Shown here one piece after another: positions 34,862 through 43,152 of a stretch of 64,000 bases of DNA. The translations under genes were made by a program, and so were the position numbers. Numbering within the stretch: position 1 is the first letter of the stretch; each line of letters begins with the position of its first letter. The DNA comes from Plasmopara viticola (lineage: Eukaryota; Oomycota; Peronosporomycetes; Peronosporales; Peronosporaceae), in assembly GCA_001695595.3 (NCBI GenBank), contig MBPM02000003.1:1240001-1304000 (forward strand), given 5' to 3'. The notes beneath the pieces are model-generated. The model worked only from the letters and a program-made list of their open reading frames with translations, was not told the origin of the DNA and searched no databases.

Positions 34862-35521
34862 TCATGTCTTTTTATTTAATGTAGCGTTGATGTCTCGCCG
34901 CATAGTCATGGCTGCTTTTGTCGAACCTTTTGGTCGACCCCTAGGTCGCTTTGCACTCAAAGTAGCAGCAGTCACAGATCCTTTTGACGTTGTCTTAAGC
35001 TTTCTAGTTTGAACTCTCCTCGGTCTGTCTGCTGGCTTCTTGAGTGTCTCAACTGATGACATTATCGCAGGCGCGGCCGGTAAACCAGCTTTTTTTGACT
35101 CTGATATACTACCGCCCGCGTGCATCTCGGCTTTTGTATCCGGCACACGTCGTCGCGGCGCAGGGACTCGCACGTGGCGCAGCTGCAAGCATGAGAACGG
35201 GCAACGTTCAAGCCGGAAGCCGGAGCCGTCGAAGAACAACAGACAATCTGTTTCCTTGTGCTCCACTAACTTGCCTTTAAAAGTCACACCGCCCGTGGAC
35301 GAGGCCATTAGCACCTGCACGCTACCCGAGTCATCCACACTTACGATTCCGGGTGTGCTCTTGTCTATCGACGCCGGCTGAAACTCATATCCAAATGACA
35401 TATGGACGTCACACTGCTCTTGCTGGTCATCATTTGCTTCGAGCAAGGACTGGCCTAAAACCACAGGATATTCGCAGTCGTCCAGCGGAATCGCCGGCGT
35501 CTGTTCCTTGCTGGAAGCCAT
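34862..35521 (-). CDS. ELL-associated factor (EAF)-like protein with AT-hook
   Basis: EAF proteins bind ELL and stimulate RNA polymerase II elongation in the nucleus. This single-exon frame gives 219 residues from the first ATG at 35,521; the frame stays open upstream but without ATG. Residues about 40-120 carry the EAF signature: FGYEFQPASIDKSTPGIVSV (family Y-x-F-K-P-A-S-I/V-D), then GGVTFKGKLVEHKETDCLLFF and GFRLERCPFSCLQLRHVRVP. The C-terminus is basic and ends in an AT-hook, KRPRGRPKGSTK. AT-hooks are not part of the EAFs I know, so the extension is unusual. Its partner ELL is not in this window. It is co-oriented with UBE2H, 243 bp upstream. Confidence 0.75.
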   Translation of the reverse strand: MASSKEQTPAIPLDDCEYPVVLGQSLLEANDDQQEQCDVHMSFGYEFQPASIDKSTPGIVSVDDSGSVQVLMASSTGGVTFKGKLVEHKETDCLLFFDGSGFRLERCPFSCLQLRHVRVPAPRRRVPDTKAEMHAGGSISESKKAGLPAAPAIMSSVETLKKPADRPRRVQTRKLKTTSKGSVTAATLSAKRPRGRPKGSTKAAMTMRRDINATLNKKT

Positions 35522-35844
35522 CCTGCTTGAGTCTCTCAAGCTTTTCAGCCAATCAAAGAGATCTTGCAAGGTACACTGTACCAGCAGCACGTCAGCCTTG
35601 ATTAGGGTAACCCAACCAGTACAGCAAGTTCAACAAGAGACTTGCGACCCTGTCATAACTTATCCCTGTCGAGTCCGTTAGCCCTTGGCATCAAAAAGTG
35701 ACTTTCTTCCTATCATACATACACTTAGCCTTCAAACGAACTACTTGAACTTTGTACCTGCGATCGCAAGTCAGAGGCAAGCAGAAACTCGGGTTCGTTT
35801 CTCTTGTCGTCGAATTGATCAAAGATTCTACAATGATTCCTCAC

Positions 35845-36037
35845 TCATCTTTCAACCATTGTTGCATCTACAGCTTGCCCAAAACGATTGTGGTAACGGG
35901 TGCAACCAAACCACAGCAGCCCCACCACCTTGCCAACGGGTTTTCAACCAAATACCCGCATTGTATTCTTCGTCCTCCGCCACCTTGAATTCACTTGCAG
36001 CGGTGCCTGGTCCCATTTGCAGTACCAGTGCGGTCAT
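35845..36037 (-). CDS. Possible tiny two-exon gene, 43 residues
   Basis: From ATG at 36,037 the frame runs MTALVLQMGPGTAASEF to IWLKTRW, with an acidic patch between. A GT-AG intron (35,928-35,868) joins it to DATMVER and a stop at 35,845. Unspliced, the frame would end in a less natural GGG/AVVWLHPLP stretch. I do not recognise the product; small mitochondrial or nuclear subunits can look like this. Position supports a gene (between EAF-like and the divergent PAS-like gene), sequence alone does not prove it. A longer gene with more introns is possible. Confidence 0.3.
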
Positions 36038-36210
36038 CAAAACGACGTAATTGTCAATTGAATTTCTCTGCCGCTTTGTGAATTCGATTCAACAGGACAA
36101 GAAGACAGTGGTCTACTTTCTTGGTCCATTCTCGACTTTTCAGCATCATCACTACCCCGCACTGTCATCGCTTCATTAGAGACGACTAACGTCGTGAGAC
36201 TGCAACTGTT

Positions 36211-37050
36211 ATGGGGCTGGGCACGGTCACGCTCTTGGAGATCAACGAGGTGCCGAACGGCAAGCGAATTGCCTTTTGTCTCCCGTCGGGTGAGTTTATT
36301 GTCGTGATGGACACGTGTGCGCCTATATTTGGTGCCAGTGATGCTGCAGAGCTCTATGGGTGTAACCTATTCCAGTTCTTGGTGCTCAAAGACGCAGAAC
36401 GACTTGATGACTTTTTGCAAACGCAACAGCAGGACGGCAAGACCAGTGACAGTGGTCGTGCTATGGACCAATCTCAGCACATGCGCATGATGGTGAGGCT
36501 TTCAAGAAGTCCATGGACGCAATTATGGATTCGACTCTCCACCACTCCACTAACGCTTCGAATGATGCGCTGCATTGACACCATCCGTAGTCTTAGTCAC
36601 CCGCTGGGTCTCTTTGCCGACTCGTCTAGCTTTGTGCTTTCTGAAGACGAGTTCAAGTCCGTATTAAGAAATCCATTAACAGACCATGAGACGTCACAGG
36701 CAGTCGAGCTGCCACCACCAGAAGATGACGACGACTTGACTTTCGTAGAGTTTGAGAACAGCTGCCGGTCCCCAGCCAGCTGTCCTTCTGTTGTGCCGCT
36801 AGAGCTAAAGCACCACGATGCTAGTATGGCAATGGCACATTGTGGTATTGAAGATGCTGAATCCGATGAGGTCGACGATGATTGTAGAGCATCATTGTCC
36901 AATTTGGCGTTTGAAGCCGACTGGTCCAGCGAGGCTCTTCAAAATGACGATTATGGCCTGTTTCCGGCGGACTCGATCACCTCTACTCCTCCCGATACCA
37001 ACTCCATGACAACCAATAAGCCACGTTTTCGTGCCGAGCTCGTCACATGA
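36211..37050 (+). CDS. PAS-like domain protein of unknown function
   Basis: One uninterrupted frame of 279 residues starts MGLGTVTLLEINEVPNGKRI. Residues about 20-75 (GEFIVVMDTCAPIFGASDAA, ELYGCNLFQFLVLKDAERLD) fit the N-terminal half of a PAS sensor fold: a strand, a helix with a G-x-x-x-x-E/D-L-x-G turn, then N-L-F-x-F-L. The C-terminal half is acidic and probably disordered (PPPEDDDDLTFVEFE and later DESDEV-type stretches). No kinase, bHLH or output domain is present. Role unknown; a regulatory or scaffold protein is inference. The long frame and position among conserved genes favour a real gene. Confidence 0.6.
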   Translation: MGLGTVTLLEINEVPNGKRIAFCLPSGEFIVVMDTCAPIFGASDAAELYGCNLFQFLVLKDAERLDDFLQTQQQDGKTSDSGRAMDQSQHMRMMVRLSRSPWTQLWIRLSTTPLTLRMMRCIDTIRSLSHPLGLFADSSSFVLSEDEFKSVLRNPLTDHETSQAVELPPPEDDDDLTFVEFENSCRSPASCPSVVPLELKHHDASMAMAHCGIEDAESDEVDDDCRASLSNLAFEADWSSEALQNDDYGLFPADSITSTPPDTNSMTTNKPRFRAELVT

Positions 37051-37545
37051 TCCGTAGCTAATATAGCCGTACAAACAATACGGCGGCATCTAATTATTTG
37101 TCAAATTTGAGTATTGCGATTCAGAGCTGAGAGCGCGGTTCCTTTTGATCACTAGTACCAAAACGGCATAATCATTACGACAGCCACTGCTTGATACTAA
37201 TCATTAAGCGACAGAAAAGGTTTCGACAGGAGTTTGTCGGTGCGGGTGTTGTCGATTGGCCAGATAGCTGAACCTACACTATTAAGCTTATGGTCACTTG
37301 CACGGTTGGAAATTATGCCCAGGATATTGCTAAAGCGCGACACAGGTATAGAGACAATTGCAATCCTGACTAGACTCGATTCCATATCGGTACCAATGGC
37401 TAGAGGAGCTCACGCGCTGGCACCACGTGCATCAAAAGAGGTATAAAGGAAGTTAATATTGCTATATAGCAGTGGAATAGCGATATTTTTGACGGAACAC
37501 GGATTTTTTGCATTGCACATATTTTAATGTGTAAAAAAACAAAAG
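37051..37545. other. Intergenic region, no gene seen
   Basis: Short opposing frames (37,197-37,446) resemble nothing known. The interval separates the PAS-like gene from the minus-strand tRNA-Sec gene. Confidence 0.4.
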
Positions 37546-37632
37546 CGCAGGCGAGGGAGAATCGAACTCCTGCCACGCGAATGGCCCACAGATTTGAAGT
37601 CTGCACTCAGCACCAGCCAAGATCACCCCTGC
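37546..37632 (-). tRNA. tRNA-Sec: Selenocysteine tRNA, anticodon UCA
   Basis: tRNA-Sec reads UGA as selenocysteine with the help of SECIS elements, SBP2 and EFSec. On the minus strand the gene starts GCAGGGGTGATC and ends CTCGCCTGC plus a G discriminator, 87 nt in all, the same as human tRNA-Sec. The anticodon arm is CAGACTTCAAATCTG, with TCA at 37,597-37,595. A long variable arm follows (GGGCCATTCGCGTGGC), then the T arm GGAGTTCGATTCTCC. The acceptor ends pair over about 9 bp with two mismatches. TTTT directly after the 3' end fits Pol III termination. The long variable arm, 9-bp acceptor and TCA anticodon together exclude an ordinary suppressor tRNA. Confidence 0.93.
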
Positions 37633-37651
37633 GAAAGTAGATTTCTAAAAG

Positions 37652-37659
37652 TTTATATA
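37652..37659 (-). promoter_or_regulatory. TATA box upstream of tRNA-Sec
   Basis: On the minus strand TATATAAA lies 20-27 bases before the tRNA 5' end. Eukaryotic tRNA-Sec genes are driven by an external, snRNA-like (type 3) Pol III promoter with a TATA box in this place. A proximal sequence element further upstream could not be recognised. Confidence 0.6.
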
Positions 37660-37971
37660 TTCTTTTGTACCTAGCAGTAATTACCATTTTGCGTAGTAGG
37701 CCACGCTGCAACCTTAGCCCCATAACACGAAGAGCACAAGAGTAATTACGGATGGCTTCTTCGCTACGTTGAGCACCTTCATCTGTTGCTGAGTATACAG
37801 GGATAGGATTGGTTGAAAAGGACCAATTTCTATACTAGCAATTTCCGTGTATTCACTCGGATATGAAAAGATTGAGTTTTTTTTACCAACCCAATGTTAT
37901 TGTAAGTACGTTTAGTGTTCTTCTCAGCGTCGCTTAAGTGCGATGGCCACATTATTAGCGCAGCCATCGTC

Positions 37972-38399
37972 ATGGACGTGCCATCTAATGACATTCGCTT
38001 TCAAATGGAACTCGAATTCATCCAGTGCCTAGCGAGCCCTGCGTATCTCAACTGTACGCTTGGTTTCCTTTCAGTCAATCTATTTGATTCTCAATTTTCT
38101 CACTTAGCGTCTCTATAGTCCTTGCCATCAACCGCTACTTTGACAATCCGGCCTTTATGAATTACCTCCAGTATCTCAAGTACTGGAAGCAGCCGCAGTA
38201 CGCCAAGTATATTGTGTACCCCCACTGTCTGGCGTTTCTCGACATGCTGGACGATGAGCGTTTTCGCCAAATGATTGCGCGCGAGGACTTTATGACCCTC
38301 GTGCACGGCCAACAGTTTTACCATTGGCAGACGTTTCTTAACAACCGGTCGGAGGGGAAGCCCCAGGAAGTGATTGAAGCGCTAGCAGAGACAAAGTAG
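37972..38399 (+). CDS. MED31: Mediator complex subunit 31 (MED31), right copy
   Basis: This is the twin of the left MED31, with the same role in the Mediator middle module. Exons 37,972-38,053 and 38,119-38,399 flank a 65-nt GT-AG intron and encode the identical 120-residue protein. Against the left copy there are three base differences in coding sequence, all silent (Pro CCT/CCC, Phe TTC/TTT, Leu CTT/CTC), and three in the intron. The start lies 112 bp from the insertion junction at 37,861. Upstream of that the DNA differs from the left copy, and the tRNA-Sec gene lies in the opposite direction. The promoter may therefore be altered; expression cannot be judged from sequence. Confidence 0.92.
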
Positions 38400-38653
38400 A
38401 CGAAAGGTATGCGACAGCTTTTCCTACTGATGTGTTGGCGTGCTACATGTCCGTGGAGAGGACACGCGACACGCACAAACTTTCTGCGAGAATGCTTTGC
38501 AGTCCAGAGAGATTGAATGATGAAATGATGCTTACTAGAGTAAAGACGATTTTCTCAGCCCACGCGCGTAGAACGCGTGACAGCTAGTCACTTGCAAAGC
38601 CACTTGTTGCTTGTAGGGCTCTAGCCTGTTTTGACGTCGAGTGGGTCAATGCT

Positions 38654-40143
38654 TTAGCTGCCATGCCTAATAGCGGTTAATCTCCTGATGGAGAAGGATA
38701 CAACGTCACTTCCGTCGCTGTAGCGCGTAAAAGTCATGAAACGCACGTTTTTCCCACGATCAAGTGGGACCTTGTCGAAGCAGCATCCTTGATTCGTGTC
38801 AGCATCCCCTATTGAGAAAGCATTCGAATTAACGCCATACTCGGAACTTGCAGGCTTGAATGTAGACATTTGCTGACAAGATCTTTGATTGTTTCAAACA
38901 GTACTGAAACGGGTCGGACCTGACACTTGACGAGTCGATGTGTTTGCTACGAGAAATGGCAATAAATTGCTTCCTTCAATTGCAAGCAGCTTATGCAAAG
39001 CCAAGTAGACATTGACAGGTCCGCTACTGCTACAGAGACCTACAAGAACGTACACAGTATGATTTGAATCGTTCCAATAGTACCTGACGCACAGGGGAGT
39101 GAAGGTGTTTCGCGTTTGAGCAGGGCACGATTGACTTATGAGCGACATTACTAGGTGCTGCTCCTCCAACCCATGCACACCCAGTAGGGCATTGTGGTTA
39201 GGAGCAGGCATAGTCTTCATAACCTCCATCGCACCAATGCATCGTCCATGATTATCGCAGCGCATCACGGACCTTGTAAACCCTAATCGAGTTGATGTTA
39301 GCTCCGATCAATGCGTAAGAATGTCGTACTATACCAGCACACGTACTTACTTCGCGTAGCTGCAATCCAGGGCAATTGCTGGATTGCATCATCCTGTCAA
39401 TCTATTACTCAGTCATGCTAAAGTTGTGATAACCTTGTCCGTTTTAAATTACCGTCTTTAAGCCCAAAGCTTGCTGCACATGCACAGAGATCAACTAGTT
39501 CCTCGACCCGAACATTTAATCCACTGCTTACATTCAAAAAAAGTAAGGCATTTAGCACATTCACTGCTTCTCCATTAAAGTTTGTCAAGCGAAACGTGTG
39601 ACCTCTTCGCTTCTTCAACTTGTTAGTGGAGGAGGCAGTCCATAGCGCTGGAGCGTCTCCATGTTCGTATGTAAAAGTGATTATTGCAGAAACACCGTCC
39701 GAGTCACACAAAGTGGTACCACCATTGAAATGACTCCGCGAGTGATACTCAGGTCTTTTAAGGCAGCAGAGTGAATGTCATCGTGCAGCCATCTCCTGAC
39801 TCCACCTCATTAACTTGACCCGTTGACATAGGATCATCACCGTACGGACATTGTCGTAAAGGGCAATTTGGATGATTTACAGTTGCCATTCTCGCGGTAA
39901 CAAAGGCCTCGATTGGCGCAGTCGTGGGCAAAAGAACGAAGAAAATCGGATGCTGTAGTATAGTCGACTCAAGGCATTTCGGTCGGCCGCGATCAAAAGT
40001 TGCACTCGTCGCCTGTGTATCCAGGATAGCGAGCAGTATCGATTTTTAGCAGTGGGGAGTGTAAAATGGTTGGAAAAGTAAGAGTGTCTCACGTGTCGTC
40101 GCTTTCGCACGTTCCGTGGCGATCACATAAGGATGGACATGAG
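38654..40143 (-). pseudogene. Decayed EGF-like protein gene, right copy
   Basis: This mirrors 17,640-19,130 with the same frame breaks, so decay preceded the duplication. On the minus strand the SAIITFTYEHGDAPALWTAS segment (39,711-39,580) and the CDNHGRCIG segment (about 39,260) can be read. It has additional amino-acid changes relative to the left copy (for example DVPAL/DAPAL), as expected of non-functional sequence. Confidence 0.55.
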
Positions 40144-40999
40144 CCTTGGACTTGAGTCAGGCATCATTAGCAGAGCATCAAAAGCAGTGCCGATCGGAGG
40201 AGCTCTATCATCCAGTAAGTACCATGTTGGTACATGTAACGCGCCTCCGAAGCAATCACAGCTTCGAATGAGGAATACAAACTCAGTTTGCTCGAACTCA
40301 GTAAAGTGTCATTAAGAGCCCCCACGGTGCAGTGAAAAAGCGCATACAGACGTAGGAAGCACAATAGCAAGGCGGCCTTATTAGTCATGTTTACGCGTTT
40401 GAAGAATATTGCACAATACTTACAATTATGAAATGTCGTGAAATACAATACGAAATATGACGTACTTGTTATGATAGCAGATGTGAAATATTGCAAAAGA
40501 CCCGAAGAAAGTGCTGTACATTATACTTAACAAATTTGTCCCAAACTTTATATGTACGACAACGTGGACCAAACTGAGCTTTCGTATATCAAGCTTGATC
40601 CCATATCATTCAAAGCCAAGGTATAGTCGCATTAAATACACGAAATTTGTTCCAAGAACCATGTAGCGGATCCCTTTAATCTCTGAAACAAGCATCTACG
40701 ATTGTGCACAGCGCTTACTCAGCCATATATAGTATACGACCACTTTAAAGTGAACGTCGTCCAAGCAGTTCTGTAAGCTCTTCATTAGCAACCCCAAAAA
40801 ATACTAAAGCCACGATCAGTGAGATGGCTGCTAGCCGACGCGTTCTATTCGATCACCACAAGAGCCAGCTGTAAATTAAGAGCATTGATAAGCGGTTGAT
40901 CTAAGCACGCTTCACAGTTTCAAAATACCTCTTCATGTGGATAATTCTTTTACGCGGAGTGGTAGAGAGCATATTTTGTAGTCTGTACCTCCTTTGTGT
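40144..40999. other. Mirror of the gene-free region of block A
   Basis: It corresponds to 16,816-17,639 and shows no gene. It includes about 38 bp near 40,216-40,254 absent from the left copy, a small indel between the arms. Confidence 0.4.
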
Positions 41000-43151
41000 C
41001 CGTGTATCTGTGACGTATCCGTCGTCACCAATACTTTTGCCGTCAACAACTATTTCGCCATACAATTTTATTGTTTCTTCAACACATATGCATTAGTACT
41101 ATCCATTGTCGTCGTTCGTATCTGTTGTTGCGGTAAAACTTGTGTCAAGACGTGAATCTCTCTACCTAAGCGCAAATTCCGATCCAAACAAATCCTTGCT
41201 CGTAAGCATCCATGACGGATGCACTTTCTTTTATCGCTCGTAGATCTTGCCTCGTAAGAAACTCTGCACACTCTCGTCGTGCTTTTGTACAGTTTCCTAA
41301 GGCAAAAACAGATGTTTGAAAACTAAAAAACTTTATTAGCTAAAACCAATCGAAGATGTGTAAAGGATCAGATGGACTAAAAAAAATGGTAGCTTTTAAG
41401 ATGGTAGCAGTAGGTGGCGCTACCAGTTAGGCTGTAGCAAGGAAACAAGTCGTAAGAGTTCTTCGAAAATATCACTTTTCAATTTGCTTTAAGCAACAAA
41501 CACTCCACCTCCTTCACCGACTTTGCCCCGAACAGTCCTATCGCCATCCACGATTATGTGATTTAAGTCGCTATAGCGGACTTTTGGAAATGTTCATATT
41601 GCCAGACAATAGCACTTTCATCTTTTCTTCCAGTGTGAACCCTTCTGACGAGAAGTCATCAAGGTTATACCTTTGATAAATCGCCTTTGTTTTGGCCAAC
41701 TGAGCTTGATGCGCCCGCGCCTCAGCCTTGTCCGACGACCGGCTTTGATAAGCTTCCTCCGCGACTGTGTTACAAAGTAGCACTCGTCGTGTCAAGTTTA
41801 ACAGTTCAAGAAAGGGGTGCTCTTGGTCCCATATAGAGAAAATGAGTCATCCTGTGGTCATTGGTACGAGCCATATAGTGGGAGGTACTAGATGTAAGGA
41901 ACCACACTCACATATTCTAGAGCCATTCTAGAATGTCAGTGAGTGTAGGTTACAAACATTCTATATTTTTTCGTAAACACACTTAACCCACATTCAAGGA
42001 GAGATGATACATATATTCATATTAGTTAATAGGAAAGGCGACGTACTAGGAGGAATGACTTACATGAGGAAAATAGTAGGAAGAAATAGGATAGGTTAAA
42101 TATAAGTAGATCATTAGTCTAAGAAATAATCTCACTTCTTAGTTCGCCAAAAATCTACAAGTTAACCTACAAGTCAACCTACAATTTACAGTCCAACACC
42201 GCCTACCAACACCCAGATCCTCACACAAGACCACAAAGGGTTGTCGTATAGCACAAACCTAACATATAATAATTGGTAAGTTTGGTTGCACGCTAATGCG
42301 GTGCAGAGATCTGTAACTCGTGTAGTTGGTGTGTAATTGTGTGCTTTTGCCTTTTGATGAATTCCTGTCCCACTTCTTAAAAGACGGACATAACTTCTAA
42401 GAAAGTTATCCCCTTGGGTTTGCTTAATTTACGTTCAATACTACTGAACTGTTTCGTTTGGCTTCATTGTATGGAATAACGAAAGACCCCTGAGCCCACA
42501 AAACCCGTTCATCAATACCACTAAGCTTCCAAGAAGCCATCACAAGGAGCTCGACAAGACTTGTGGATTTCAACGGTGTAGCAGCTGAAGCTTGTCCAAT
42601 AGAGCCAAAACAAAATCCCGGATTGTAAGATTCAGGTGCCAGAAATCACTGACAACGTACGTCGCCAAACTCAAGAGCTTTGGGAGGCTTATAACACCAC
42701 TCTATTCATTTATACAAAAGGTGTAGACTGTAAAATAAAATTTGATTAGCTTTGTATTTCTTCTTAATATATTACTAAGGTATGGTCAATAATTCAAAGA
42801 GCGCTGCAAGTATGGCCCAACAAAGAGGCAGTATGACTGAACTCCCATTTCCAGATTAAAGACCTTGTCAACAGAGCTAAATAAGTTTTCTCGACCAACG
42901 TCGCGCTCGAACTCATGAGCACCGCCTCCGCAAGACGCGACTAGTGCCAACGGCCAAGCAAACATAGACATACAGGCTAAAGTAATCCCTTCTGTAGTGA
43001 TAGGAATAGATACACTGTTCATGCAGCAACTACTGCTGTATCGGTGTATCCCACTCCGCAACAACAGCATTATCAGCCCAGGTGCAAGCTCGAATACAAG
43101 CATATATTCAGCAGGCTAATGAGCGTTCCAAATTTCTCGTCGCATCAAGAG
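41000..43151. mobile_element. TIR-type element unit 2, right copy
   Basis: Inverted copy of 14,664-16,815, with the solo LTR inside. The coding-like segment LTRRVLLCNTVAEEAYQSRS reads on the minus strand near 41,795-41,730. Confidence 0.5.
41893..42225. mobile_element. Solo LTR, right copy
   Basis: Same 333-bp insert as at 15,590-15,922. It reads TGTAAGG to CCTCACA on the plus strand and is flanked by CTAGA and CAAGA, the same 5-bp target duplication with one mismatch. Its presence in both arms dates it before the segmental duplication. Confidence 0.75.
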
Positions 43152-43152
43152 G

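Noticed and set aside
35040..35381. Plus-strand gene overlapping the EAF-like gene
   Set aside because: It is a shadow frame of the minus-strand EAF-like coding sequence, which carries the recognisable motifs.
37546..37632. Opal suppressor or ordinary tRNA with TCA anticodon
   Set aside because: The 87-nt length, long variable arm, extended acceptor and external TATA fit tRNA-Sec only.
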